13,338 nt of DNA from JASLBX01 sp036374175 (GCA_036374175.1 DASUUH010000087.1:1-13338), one strand, 5' to 3'. Counted from the stretch's first letter, positions 1 through 8,207 are shown. The notes: generated by a model not told the origin, from the letters alone. Program-made: numbers and translations.

Positions 1-846
1 GCGGTCGAGGCGCTCGTCTACGAAGAGCTCGACCGGCACGGTGCCGCGTCGCGCTATGCCACCGTTCGGGGCCGGTCACGCACGGCCGCCCTCGTCGCGA
101 CCGCGCTGGCCATGCTTGCGGCCGTCCCGGTGTTCGGCTCCGGTGGTTACCAGGCGGTCGGCGTGGCGAGCGTGGCGGCCTGTGTCCTGGCCGCAGCGGT
201 GGCCGCCACCCTCCCAGAATCTCGGGATCGAAGTGGGGGAGTCGAGCACGAGGGCTTCCGGACCTTCGCCGAGACGCTCAGCTGCGGAGCTAACGAAGTG
301 CGCCAGCGCCGGCCGGTGCTGGTCGCAGTGCTGTTCTTGATAGCCGTGTCCGCGATCTGGGGTGCGCTCGACGAGTACGTGCCGTTGCTCGCCGCAGACA
401 CCGGTGTGGCAACGGCCATGCTGCCGACGCTGATCCTCGTCGTGTATGTAGGGGTGGCCGTCGGCGGACTCCTCGGTGGAGTGGCCGCCCGGTTGCCGCG
501 CCGGGCCCTGGGGGTGCTCCTCGCGCTGGCTTCGGTTGCCCTGTCGGCCGGCGCTCTCACCGGACATGCCGCGGGTTTCGCGCTGATCGGAGCGGCGTTC
601 TGTGTGTTCCAGATGGTCGAGATCACCGCCGATGCCCGGCTACAGCACGCGATCAGCGGACCAGCCCGGTCAACCGTGACTTCACTCGCCGGGTTCGGTA
701 CTGAGCTCGCCACGATAGGTGTGTTCGTGATCTACGGCACCGTCTCAGTCGGCGCCGGTCATGCTGTGCAGTTCGCCATCTGGGCAACGGTATATGCAAT
801 CCTCGCGGTCATTCTCGTCGGCCGGCGGCGGGTGATTATCCGATAG
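1..846 (+). CDS. MFS transporter, C-terminal 281 residues (5' end outside window)
   Basis: The frame is open from base 1 to the TAG at 844-846, so the true start lies upstream. The product is very hydrophobic, with about eight predicted membrane segments (roughly residues 28-49, 50-71, 104-130, 137-165, 169-188, 190-209, 226-248, 253-277). The polar stretch at 72-103 fits the central cytoplasmic loop of a 12-helix major facilitator protein, so helices 5-12 are present and about 130 residues are missing. The first residues (EALVYEEL, then the RGR stretch near 23-25) resemble the TM4-TM5 loop of drug-efflux-type MFS proteins. That fold is expected to export small molecules by proton exchange across the inner membrane; the substrate cannot be read from sequence. 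It is convergent with the next gene, with 10 bases between stops and no hairpin in the gap. MFS is confident; the drug-efflux subtype is inference. Confidence 0.85.
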   Translation, partial: AVEALVYEELDRHGAASRYATVRGRSRTAALVATALAMLAAVPVFGSGGYQAVGVASVAACVLAAAVAATLPESRDRSGGVEHEGFRTFAETLSCGANEVRQRRPVLVAVLFLIAVSAIWGALDEYVPLLAADTGVATAMLPTLILVVYVGVAVGGLLGGVAARLPRRALGVLLALASVALSAGALTGHAAGFALIGAAFCVFQMVEITADARLQHAISGPARSTVTSLAGFGTELATIGVFVIYGTVSVGAGHAVQFAIWATVYAILAVILVGRRRVIIR

Positions 847-856
847 ATCGAGCGGC

Positions 857-3073
857 TCAGGGTGCGGCCGGCGGGCGGGTGCGCGCGGCTTCGAGGACGT
901 CGAGCACAGCGGCGGTGGCCTCGTCGCCGGAAGCGAGCCGGTCGGCGAAGACGACGGTCGCAGCCGCCACCGCCTGGCATGCCTCGTGCACACGCCGCCG
1001 GAAGTACGCCGGCCATCCAGAGCCGTACAGCATCGTCCACTGCTGCTCGGGGATGTACGTTTCGACAGTCAGACCTGCGGAGGCGGCCGCCGGTTCCCAT
1101 TCGGGCGGTACGAGCAGTGCAGTCCGGAACGTGCCGGCCACCAGTTGGCGCTCGACGATTGGACGCACTCCCTCCGGTGGATCGCTGTACGCGTCATCGA
1201 CCACCACGAGCGCGACGGGCAGCCGCTCGCCGTCGCGTTGGCCGGCGCCGGCACGCACGAGAAGCATGTGGTCGGCGTCTTGGAGCTCGACGAGCATCAG
1301 GCCTGCTCGCTGTGCGTCGGTACGGAGCCAGCCGAGCAGCTTGCGGCGGATGGCCGCATTGAGACGGCTGGCCCGCTGGCGAAGGCGCCGCAGCGTTCGC
1401 GCGGCTAGGTCGGTCCCGGCTTGGGCAGAAGGCGTACCGGGCTCGGGTGCCGAAGGTCTAGGAAGTGGGCCGATCGCCCAGCCAGGGGGCAAGATCGATG
1501 CGATTTCGATCGCTATGTCGTCGTCCAGTCGGCCGGTGCTGCCGCCCGAGTAGACGAGCCACAGGTTCGTAGTCACTCGATCAAGACCGGAGAACAACTC
1601 GCGGGCGGCGCCGTGGCCGTCATCGACGAGAATCACCCTGGCGGGCGCGTGCGAGCGGATGATCTTGGCAAGTCTGTCGTGCAGGTAGTGGCGACGATCG
1701 GCGGCGGGCATCTCGTCGAGCACTCTGGGAAAGGTCTCGACGGCGACTCTAGCCGTCAGCTCGGCCGCCCGCGCGGCGGGCAATGCGACGATGCGTGGTC
1801 CTCCGGCGCCCACCGTGGCACGCACCGTGCTGGACACGACCGAATCGATTGTCTCGCCGCGGGTCAAGTCGACAACGAGAGTGCCGCGTGGCAACGCGGG
1901 TGTCGCCTCGCGCACCGGTTCGGCCGGCTCGCCGATCAGCCCAGCGAGACGCTCGAGGTGAGTCTCGACGCCGAACCGCTTGGCAACGAGCTCGGCGCCC
2001 ACCCGGGATTGTGCCGCGTAGTCGTCCCAGCTGGCATACAGCTCGTCGACGTACTGCTGGACGTCCGACGGCTGGCCGTACCGGCAAGCGTCGCCGAAGA
2101 TGGGCTCCAGAGCCGGTGGCACGATCGCTACTGCGCCCGCCGCGAGGGCCTCCAGCACGGCCCGCCCGAAGGGATCGGTGAACTTGTGGTGGTGGAAGTA
2201 GACGAAGAAGTCCAGCCCGGCAAGGAATCGCTGCGGCGGCATGGCACCGAAGCGCAGGCCGGTCCAGTTCGGTGGTAGGTAACCGACGACTGCGGCAGGG
2301 GTGGAGATTCCTCCGAGAATCCTGATCTCGTACCGCGAGTCGTCCGGGTAGGCGGCCAGCAGTTGCCGGCGGCGGTTAGGCCACTTTGTCCAGTCGTCGG
2401 CGGTATGCCGGCCCAGAATCGGCCGATCCGAGGCGAATTCAGTGCGGTCGACACGCCACTCGCTGACGTCGATGACGGGTTCCCAATCCGTCGGCAGCAT
2501 CGGCCGCCCCGCGGCGAGCAGGGCGAGTGCGTCCCGGACTATCGGACTGATAGGTGCCCACGTCGCTGCCACGCCGACGGTGCGTTCCACGTGCTCGGCC
2601 ACTCGGTCCACGTCGTATGCCTGCTCGTACCTGCCTGGGCCGTCGGGAACCGCGTTCGCAACCACCAGCGCGAGCTCGGCCGAGATCGTCGGCATATCGA
2701 CCGGCGGCTCATCGAATACCGAGGGGTGCCGAACCAGCAGTAGTTTCGCCGTTACGTTGTCGAGCCCGGTTACAAGGGCAGCCGTTCCGTCGTCGAGGAT
2801 CTGGCGGATCGCAGGCGCGAACGAGCGGCGTCGTCCGACCATGGGCGATGGCAGATGCAGGAGCCCTGTACGGTAACCCGCCCGCGCCTGCGCTCGGATC
2901 TCGTCGACGACGCTGGCCGTGCTACCCGCTGGGAAACGGCAGTCGGTTGCGACGAGGACATCGAACGTGTCTGCGCTGGCCACCCACGTACCCTTTCCGC
3001 TGCTGCGTACCACCATCACATACCTAGCCCGGCTTTCGTGCGAGCTCGTAAGGACGATCGCGAATTCTGCCAT
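857..3073 (-). CDS. Large glycosyltransferase-like protein (GT-B, GT4-like core) with unassigned C-terminal half
   Basis: ATG start at 3073, 738 residues, no signal peptide or clear membrane helix. Residues 36-75 (FDVLVATDCRFPAG, then RAGYRTGLLHL) look like the first Rossmann unit of a GT-B enzyme. Residues 285-333 hold the best signature: DPFGRAVLE at 300-308, the D/E-x7-E motif of GT4-like enzymes that contacts the nucleotide-sugar, followed by an alanine-rich helix and a P-x-FGD segment. The first acidic residue is Asp300 rather than the usual Glu. Residues 390-738 form a second region I do not recognise; it has a basic amphipathic stretch at 557-585 that could touch membrane or glycan. 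It lies 27 bases downstream of the TIGR03089 gene on the same strand, so probably one transcript. No clear Shine-Dalgarno precedes the start, which suits coupled translation. Next to a GDP-mannose enzyme, a role in cell-envelope glycan synthesis is plausible; donor and acceptor are unknown. Confidence 0.75.
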   Translation of the reverse strand: MAEFAIVLTSSHESRARYVMVVRSSGKGTWVASADTFDVLVATDCRFPAGSTASVVDEIRAQARAGYRTGLLHLPSPMVGRRRSFAPAIRQILDDGTAALVTGLDNVTAKLLLVRHPSVFDEPPVDMPTISAELALVVANAVPDGPGRYEQAYDVDRVAEHVERTVGVAATWAPISPIVRDALALLAAGRPMLPTDWEPVIDVSEWRVDRTEFASDRPILGRHTADDWTKWPNRRRQLLAAYPDDSRYEIRILGGISTPAAVVGYLPPNWTGLRFGAMPPQRFLAGLDFFVYFHHHKFTDPFGRAVLEALAAGAVAIVPPALEPIFGDACRYGQPSDVQQYVDELYASWDDYAAQSRVGAELVAKRFGVETHLERLAGLIGEPAEPVREATPALPRGTLVVDLTRGETIDSVVSSTVRATVGAGGPRIVALPAARAAELTARVAVETFPRVLDEMPAADRRHYLHDRLAKIIRSHAPARVILVDDGHGAARELFSGLDRVTTNLWLVYSGGSTGRLDDDIAIEIASILPPGWAIGPLPRPSAPEPGTPSAQAGTDLAARTLRRLRQRASRLNAAIRRKLLGWLRTDAQRAGLMLVELQDADHMLLVRAGAGQRDGERLPVALVVVDDAYSDPPEGVRPIVERQLVAGTFRTALLVPPEWEPAAASAGLTVETYIPEQQWTMLYGSGWPAYFRRRVHEACQAVAAATVVFADRLASGDEATAAVLDVLEAARTRPPAAP

Positions 3074-3100
3074 GTACCGGCTGTTGGGTCGTGCTGCCAG

Positions 3101-3832
3101 TCAAGTCGCGAGGACGCCGGCGCGTTCGGCCGCCATCCTGGCCTCGCGTGATTTCGGGTCCTCGTGACGGACCAGCACTGCCGAACCGCCGATCGCCAGC
3201 GGTACCAGGAGCGCCTTGTTGAGGGCGGGCACCAAGTCGTCGGCGGGCACCAGCAGCCGCGCACCAGAGCCGGCTCCGAGTGCCGTCGCGTGCTGCAAGG
3301 CTGTGTCGGTCAATGCGCCGAAGCTGGTCCGGACGCCATCGACCTCGAGAGCGGGGTCACCATCTGACGGGGGAAGGTACGGTGTCAGACGGTCCGGATA
3401 GGCGGGCACCTCGACGGCGTAGTCCAGCACACCCGCGGGCAGCGCTTCGGTGAACCGGCCGCCCAGCGGCAGTAGTGACACAGCCACCACCTCCGGCACT
3501 TCGGCAGCCGCCTCGAGTGTGTCGGGCCCGACGATCGCGACGTCTGCCGATTTCGCTGCGTCCGCGCCCGCTACGACGGTCGTACCTACCGCCCAGCACG
3601 CGCAGGCCCAGACCAGCGCCTGCCAGTGCGGCGGCAGCAGCAGCGCAACGCGATCGCCGGGCTGCGCCCCAAGCCCGTCCCGCAGCAGCCCGGCGGTCTT
3701 GGCCACCCAGTTGTCGAACGTGGCGACCGACAGTTCGACGCGCTCGCCGGTGGCGTCGTCGTAGAAGGTAGCGAAGGGGCGTGAGCCGTCGCGGGAAAGT
3801 TCGGCGCGCAGCACGTCGTACGGGTGGGCCAT
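3101..3832 (-). CDS. TIGR03089 family protein (N-terminal half of an adenylate-forming enzyme fold)
   Basis: ATG at 3832, 243 residues. The beginning (YDVLRAELSRDGSRPFATFY, then KTAGLLRDGLGAQPGDRVAL) is the typical N-terminal half of an acyl-CoA synthetase or AMP-ligase, including the L-x-x-x-G-x-x-x-GDRVAL pattern near 48-66. The chain ends where the ATP-binding P-loop (S/T-G-T-T-G-x-P-K) and the C-terminal domain should follow, and no such motif is present. Full adenylation enzymes have about 500 residues, so this one should not be able to adenylate anything. Such half-length proteins are a recognised actinobacterial family of unknown function, usually close to LCP-type, sugar-nucleotide and F420 genes, so the size is normal rather than a truncation. 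It is first in a probable two-gene unit with the glycosyltransferase and divergent from the guanylyltransferase. A scaffold or regulatory role is speculation. Confidence 0.85.
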   Translation of the reverse strand: MAHPYDVLRAELSRDGSRPFATFYDDATGERVELSVATFDNWVAKTAGLLRDGLGAQPGDRVALLLPPHWQALVWACACWAVGTTVVAGADAAKSADVAIVGPDTLEAAAEVPEVVAVSLLPLGGRFTEALPAGVLDYAVEVPAYPDRLTPYLPPSDGDPALEVDGVRTSFGALTDTALQHATALGAGSGARLLVPADDLVPALNKALLVPLAIGGSAVLVRHEDPKSREARMAAERAGVLAT

Positions 3833-3864
3833 AATCGCCGAGCCTAGTGAGAGATGATGTGCCG
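3833..3864. promoter_or_regulatory. Compact divergent promoter region, TIGR03089 gene / guanylyltransferase
   Basis: At most 32 bases separate the two divergent starts. On the minus strand TAGGCT (3846-3841) fits the actinobacterial -10 pattern TANNNT and lies 8 bases before the ATG at 3832, which suggests a leaderless transcript. On the plus strand CATAAT (3830-3835) is close to TATAAT and would start a short leader carrying GAGAG at 3849-3853 before the ATG at 3865. No good -35 box is visible for either. These assignments are pattern matches only. Confidence 0.35.
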
Positions 3865-4959
3865 ATGTTCCATGCCGTCATTCCCGCCGGCGGCAGCGGC
3901 ACCCGGCTGTGGCCGCTGTCGCGCGCCGGCCACCCGAAGTTCCTGCTCCGGCTGGCCAGCGGAGGCGAGTCGCTGCTGCAGGCAACCGTCAGCCGGCTGG
4001 CGCCGCTGGTCCCGGCCGAACGCACGCTGGTCGTAACCGGAGAGCCACATGTTGGTGACGTGGCGGACCAGCTACCCGGTTTGCCGACGGGCAACATTCT
4101 CGCCGAACCATCGCCGCGCGACTCCTGTGCGGCGATCGGTCTAGCCGCAGCGGTCATTGCTCAACGGGATCCCGATGCTGTCATGGGTTCGTTCGCAGCC
4201 GATCACCTGATCCGTGACAGGGAACGGTTCACCGAAACGATCCGTACAGCAGTCGCCGGCGCCGAGCAGGGCTGGCTGATGACCGTCGGCATGACGCCGA
4301 CCCGGCCCGAAACGGGATTCGGTTACCTCCACTGCGGGGGTGAGATCGACGGCGGACCGATCCGCGACGTGCGCCAGTTCAAGGAGAAGCCGACCCGCGA
4401 CGTGGCGGTGAAGTTCATCGATTCCGGCGAGTATCTGTGGAACGCCAGCATGTTCATCTGGCGGGTGGACGCCTTCTTGGCCGAGCTGGCGCGCCAGCAG
4501 CCGGCGCTGCACGACGGCGTGGTCCGGATCGCGGCGGCATGGGACGGCCCTTACCGTGCTGACGTGCTGTCGGACGTGTGGCCCACCCTGCCGAAGATCG
4601 CGGTCGACTACGCCGTCATGGAGGACGCCGCCGCGCGCGGGCGCGTAGCCACCGTCCCGGCCGACTTCGGCTGGGCGGACGTCGGTGACTTCCGGAACCT
4701 TGGTGAGTTGCTGGACGCCGATGAGCGCGGCAACGTCGTCGTTCCGGCTGCCGGAGGAGCGCCCGAGCCGGTGTTGTCGGACACCAGTGGCAGTGTGGTG
4801 GCTGTGGACGATGGCCGGCTGGTCGCGCTGCTTGGGGTGCAGGACGTGGTCGTCATCGACACTCCCGGTGCCTTGCTGGTCTGCGCCCGCGACCGGGCTC
4901 AGGATGTCAAGCAGCTGGTGGACGAGCTGAAGGCCGCTGGGCGGACCGAGTACTTGTGA
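3865..4959 (+). CDS. manC: Mannose-1-phosphate guanylyltransferase (GDP-mannose pyrophosphorylase)
   Basis: Joins mannose-1-phosphate and GTP to make GDP-mannose and pyrophosphate in the cytoplasm, the donor for mannosylated envelope glycans and glycolipids. From the ATG at 3865 it has 364 residues. The nucleotide-binding signature PAGGSGTRLWPLSR is at 7-20, followed by PKFL at 24-27. The sugar-phosphate motif FKEKP is at 172-176, with GFGYLHCG before it and EYLWNASMFIW after it. There is no C-terminal isomerase domain, so it is the single-domain type. The frame also allows GTG starts at 3847 and 3859; I prefer the ATG because the family begins just before the signature, though GAGAG at 3849-3853 is 11 bases away and could serve GTG 3859. 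The glycosylase gene begins 10 bases after its stop. Actinobacterial literature uses manB or manC for this gene. Confidence 0.92.
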   Translation: MFHAVIPAGGSGTRLWPLSRAGHPKFLLRLASGGESLLQATVSRLAPLVPAERTLVVTGEPHVGDVADQLPGLPTGNILAEPSPRDSCAAIGLAAAVIAQRDPDAVMGSFAADHLIRDRERFTETIRTAVAGAEQGWLMTVGMTPTRPETGFGYLHCGGEIDGGPIRDVRQFKEKPTRDVAVKFIDSGEYLWNASMFIWRVDAFLAELARQQPALHDGVVRIAAAWDGPYRADVLSDVWPTLPKIAVDYAVMEDAAARGRVATVPADFGWADVGDFRNLGELLDADERGNVVVPAAGGAPEPVLSDTSGSVVAVDDGRLVALLGVQDVVVIDTPGALLVCARDRAQDVKQLVDELKAAGRTEYL

Positions 4960-4969
4960 GGAGTGAGGC

Positions 4970-5878
4970 GTGGAGCTGACGCGCCGGTGGCGGCCGGGTT
5001 CGCCGGTCGACATCGTCGCCACGTTGAGCGTTCACGGCCGCGGCCGGTACGACCCCGCCCAGCGGGTTGCCGCCGGCTCGGTTTGGCGGACGTGCCGCAC
5101 TCCTGACGGGCCGGCCACGCTACATGCGGCGCCGGCACCTGACGGGACGGTGGCTGCCACTGCGTGGGGCCGTGGGGCGCAATGGCTGCTGGATCAGGTG
5201 CCGGCCTGGCTGGGTGACCACGACCGCCCGCACGAGTTTCGCCCGCTCCACCCGATCGTTGAACAGGCGGCGAAGCGCGGCACGGGGTTCCGGATCGGCC
5301 GTATCGGACTCGTCATGGAGGCACTCGTACCGGTGATTCTTGAGCAGAAAGTCGCCGGTCTGGAGGCGCGGCGGTCGTGGCAGGCCCTGATGCGCCGGCA
5401 CGGTGAGCAGGCGCCCGGGCCGGCCCCGCACGGCATGCGGGTGCTTCCCGAACCTGAAGTGCTGCGACACCTGCCCTCGTGGGAGTGGCATCAACTCGGT
5501 GTCGGGCCGGAGCGATCCCGCACCGTCGTACGGGCCGCTGCGCTGGCTGGCTCGCTAGAGCGACTGGCCGCTAAGCCGGCCGCCGAGGCGATGGCCGGCC
5601 TTCGGTCGGTTCCCGGGATCGGGCGCTGGACAGCCGCCGAGGTGGTCCAGCGATCCCACGGCGACCCAGATGCCGTGTCGGTCGGCGATTACAACCTGCC
5701 TGGCGTCGTCGCCTACGCCCTCGCCGGCGAGCGGACGGCCGACGACGCCCGCATGCTCGAGTTGCTGGAGCCGTACCGTGGCCATCGCCATCGGGTCTGC
5801 CTGTTGCTCGCTCGGTACGGCCCCCGCCCGCCGCGGCACGGCCCACGGCAAGCTCTCCGCGACTACCGCGCCATCTAG
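4970..5878 (+). CDS. DNA-3-methyladenine glycosylase (AlkA-type, HhH-GPD superfamily)
   Basis: Removes alkylated bases such as 3-methyladenine from DNA to start base excision repair. It has 302 residues, usual for AlkA-like enzymes. VILEQKV at 122-128 is the helix motif found before the catalytic core. LRSVPGIGRWTAAEVVQRS at 211-229 is the helix-hairpin-helix that grips the DNA backbone. Asp240 in VGDYNLPG is at the position of the catalytic aspartate. There are no C-terminal cysteines for an iron-sulfur cluster, which argues against the Nth/MutY branch. The start is GTG; AGGAG at 4959-4963 overlaps the TGA of the upstream gene and lies 6 bases before GTG, so translation is probably coupled to the guanylyltransferase even though the functions differ. 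Its stop is 29 bases from the fbiB stop, and that gap shows no strong hairpin. Confidence 0.88.
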   Translation: MELTRRWRPGSPVDIVATLSVHGRGRYDPAQRVAAGSVWRTCRTPDGPATLHAAPAPDGTVAATAWGRGAQWLLDQVPAWLGDHDRPHEFRPLHPIVEQAAKRGTGFRIGRIGLVMEALVPVILEQKVAGLEARRSWQALMRRHGEQAPGPAPHGMRVLPEPEVLRHLPSWEWHQLGVGPERSRTVVRAAALAGSLERLAAKPAAEAMAGLRSVPGIGRWTAAEVVQRSHGDPDAVSVGDYNLPGVVAYALAGERTADDARMLELLEPYRGHRHRVCLLLARYGPRPPRHGPRQALRDYRAI

Positions 5879-5907
5879 ATCATCTTCACGCGACGGTACG
5901 AGGGGCC

Positions 5908-7242
5908 TCAGCGGGTCAGCAGGTAACTGTCGAGGTCACGTTCCGGGTGATCGGGCGGTGACGATGCGGCATGGCCCACCGCGACGGCAGCGACGGGCAG
6001 CCAGCCGTCGGGTACGTCCAGTTCTTGCGCAACCACATCAACGCAGAACAGCGGCGCGTGCGACCAGAACGATCCAAGGCCTTCGGCGGTCAGTGAAATC
6101 AGCAGATTCTCGATTCCGGCGCCCATGGCCAGGTCAAAAGAGCGGCGCTCGGCCACGTCCCGCCGTCCCGCTGGATACGCGCGCACGTCGCCGGGCTCCA
6201 AGCAGGCGATGATCAGGTACGGCGCACGGCGCAACAGCTGTCCCACTGCTATCTGGGCCGCAATCTCGCGCTCGCTCAACCCGTCGGTGCGCAAGTCATC
6301 GACCCATGCGGTGAGCATGGCGTCCAACAGCCGTTGCCGCGTCCCCGCGGCCTCCACCAGCACGAATCGCCAAGGTGCGGTCCCATGCGGTGCCGGCGCG
6401 GACAGTGCAGCGGCGACAGCTCGGCGGATCGCCGCCCGGTCGACGGGTTCCCCGGAGAACTCCGTCACGTGTCGGCGCTCGAGTACCGCCGCGCGCATGG
6501 CTTCGGGGGTACCGAGGCGGAACCGCTCTTCGTCAGCGGGACGGACGAGTATAGCCGCCCCAGGGCCGTCGTCAGCGGTGACAAGGTGGCCGAGTCCCCG
6601 CACCACTGCCGCCGGTACGCCGGAGAGCTTCGTCCGCACCAACTCTGTAGCGGCTGCCAGCTCGTCCGCCACCGCAACGACCGTGACACCCAATTCATTT
6701 CCGTAGCCGTCGGTGTGCCCACGCAGATCCTCCCGCGGTGTCACGCCGGCCGCTCCAACCGCGAAGTCGACCAGCCCGTCCCGCCACGGACGTCCAGCCG
6801 TATCGCTGATCACGACTCCGACGCGCACGCCCAGCCGGTCGCGGAGCGCTGCCCGAAGATTCCGCGCAGACCCATCCGGGTTTTCCGGCAGCAGCACCAC
6901 CGTGCCTGGCTCCACGTTGGACGCATCGACACCTGCAGCGGCGAGCACGAATCCGTGCCGGGTCTGGGCAATGCGCGTGCGGCCACGCGATGTTGTCCAC
7001 TCCGAGACGACGCGCAAAGTCTCAGCGTCGATGGCATCGTCACGGTCGACGCCCCGCATGACGCGGCCTTCAGCCTTACTCACGATCTTGCTCGTGACGA
7101 CGACGATGTCGCCGTCCCGCAGGTTCGGTGCAGCCTGGGCCAGGAGCGCACCGAGGTCGTCGCCCGGCTTGATCTCCGGCAGGCCAGTGACCCCCCACAC
7201 CGCGAACTCAGGTGGCGCGGTTCGCCCTTCGCTCGTGGTCAC
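5908..7242 (-). CDS. fbiB: Bifunctional coenzyme F420 synthesis enzyme FbiB (gamma-glutamyl ligase plus FMN nitroreductase domain)
   Basis: 444 residues in two domains. Residues 1 to about 245 match CofE, the GTP-dependent ligase that adds glutamates to F420-0; motifs are VVTSKIVSKAEGR at 48-60 and ISDTAGRPWRDG at 145-156. Residues about 255-444 are a nitroreductase fold (RRHVTEFSGEPV at 256-267, APAPHGTAPWRF at 282-293, MGAGIENLLI at 373-382, with EGLGSFW shortly after). In actinobacteria this FMN domain reduces dehydro-F420-0, made from phosphoenolpyruvate-derived precursor, to F420-0. The length equals that of mycobacterial FbiB. The GTG start at 7242-7240 overlaps the TGA of fbiA by four bases (GTGA), so translation is coupled. 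The other pathway genes (fbiC, fbiD) are not in the window. Confidence is high because both domains are intact and the fbiA-fbiB order is the expected one. Confidence 0.95.
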   Translation of the reverse strand: MTTSEGRTAPPEFAVWGVTGLPEIKPGDDLGALLAQAAPNLRDGDIVVVTSKIVSKAEGRVMRGVDRDDAIDAETLRVVSEWTTSRGRTRIAQTRHGFVLAAAGVDASNVEPGTVVLLPENPDGSARNLRAALRDRLGVRVGVVISDTAGRPWRDGLVDFAVGAAGVTPREDLRGHTDGYGNELGVTVVAVADELAAATELVRTKLSGVPAAVVRGLGHLVTADDGPGAAILVRPADEERFRLGTPEAMRAAVLERRHVTEFSGEPVDRAAIRRAVAAALSAPAPHGTAPWRFVLVEAAGTRQRLLDAMLTAWVDDLRTDGLSEREIAAQIAVGQLLRRAPYLIIACLEPGDVRAYPAGRRDVAERRSFDLAMGAGIENLLISLTAEGLGSFWSHAPLFCVDVVAQELDVPDGWLPVAAVAVGHAASSPPDHPERDLDSYLLTR

Positions 7243-8195
7243 GGCGTCAGCTCAGCGGCCAGCCTCAGCGCATGGCGCGCCATCGCGGCCGCGGCTTCAA
7301 CGTCCCGCATCAGCAGCGGGACGGCGATGCACTGCGGGCCGGCAGCAACGACGCTGGCAAGGGAGTCGGCGTCGGACTCATCCACCAGCCAGCCGCCGAG
7401 AAAGTCGGCGTACAGCTCCGCTACGGCCGACGCCGAGGTCTCGACACCGATGGCAGTCAGGCAGGCATCGGCCATGCCACGCACCGGTGCACCACCAATG
7501 ATCGGGGAGAGTCCGACCACCGGCGCGGACGCGGCCCGGAGCGCGTCGCGGACGCCGGGCACGGCGAGGATCGGTCCGATGCTTACGACGGGGTTGGACG
7601 GCGGCAGCAGCACGACGTCCGCGTTCGCAATGGCATCGAGGACTCCGGGCGCTGGCGAAGCGTCCTCCACGCCGACCATGACGATGCGTTCGGCCGGCAC
7701 CTTGGCGTGCAGCCGTACCCACCACTCCTGGAAGTGCACAGCCCGCGTACCCTCTCCCTCGTCGATGACGACGTGGGTCTGGACCCGGTCGTCTGTCATC
7801 GGGATCAGCCGGACGCCGGGCCGCCAGCGGTCGCACAGCGCTTCGGTGACGGCGGACAGGGGATAACCGGCGCCGAGCATTTCGGTTCGGAGGATGTGTG
7901 TTGCGATGTCGCGGTCGCCCAGCGTGAACCAGTCCGGTTGAGCACCATAGGCAGCGAGTTCGCCGGCAATGGTGAACGTGTCGGCGTCGCGTCCCCACCC
8001 CTGGCGTTCGTGGATGCCACCGCCCAGCGTGTACATCACGGTGTCCAGGTCGGGGCTGATGTACAAGCCATGCAGGACGATGTCGTCGGCCGTGTTGCCG
8101 ATAACGGTGATCTCGGCACCGGGCGCGGCCTGGCGCAGGCCGCGGAGAAATCGAGCGCCGCCGATACCTCCGGCGAGGGCGGTGATTCTCTGCAC
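7239..8195 (-). CDS. fbiA: 2-phospho-L-lactate transferase FbiA (CofD family)
   Basis: Transfers the phospholactyl-type moiety (phosphoenolpyruvyl in actinobacteria) from its guanosine-diphosphate carrier to the deazaflavin Fo, giving (dehydro-)F420-0. It is cytoplasmic and comes just before FbiB in the pathway. 318 residues, the usual length. GGIGGARF at 9-16 is the glycine-rich nucleotide site, NTADD at 34-38 is the acidic metal and substrate motif, and GLYISPDLDTVMY from about 43 is the conserved CofD stretch. LPPSNPVVSIGPIL in the second half is also typical. The start is GTG at 8195-8193; family members begin only a few residues before the GGxGG motif, which supports it. There is no Shine-Dalgarno, but a -10-like TAACGT lies 6 bases upstream. 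First gene of the fbiA-fbiB unit. Confidence 0.95.
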   Translation of the reverse strand: MQRITALAGGIGGARFLRGLRQAAPGAEITVIGNTADDIVLHGLYISPDLDTVMYTLGGGIHERQGWGRDADTFTIAGELAAYGAQPDWFTLGDRDIATHILRTEMLGAGYPLSAVTEALCDRWRPGVRLIPMTDDRVQTHVVIDEGEGTRAVHFQEWWVRLHAKVPAERIVMVGVEDASPAPGVLDAIANADVVLLPPSNPVVSIGPILAVPGVRDALRAASAPVVGLSPIIGGAPVRGMADACLTAIGVETSASAVAELYADFLGGWLVDESDADSLASVVAAGPQCIAVPLLMRDVEAAAAMARHALRLAAELTP

Positions 8196-8201
8196 GCATC
8201 G

Positions 8202-8207
8202 ACGTTA
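8202..8207 (-). promoter_or_regulatory. Candidate -10 box of a leaderless fbiAB promoter
   Basis: On the minus strand TAACGT matches TANNNT and is followed by 6 bases, then the GTG of fbiA. This places transcription at or next to the first base of the start codon and explains the missing Shine-Dalgarno. I see no recognisable -35 hexamer upstream. Confidence 0.45.

Noticed and set aside
5879..5907. Terminator between the convergent glycosylase and fbiB genes
   Set aside because: No stem of useful length was found in the 29-base gap.
6334..7866. 510-codon open frame on the plus strand opposite fbiB and fbiA
   Set aside because: It is antisense to two well-recognised genes, spans their junction, and its translation is low-complexity Arg/Ser/Thr-rich, typical of a shadow frame in GC-rich DNA.
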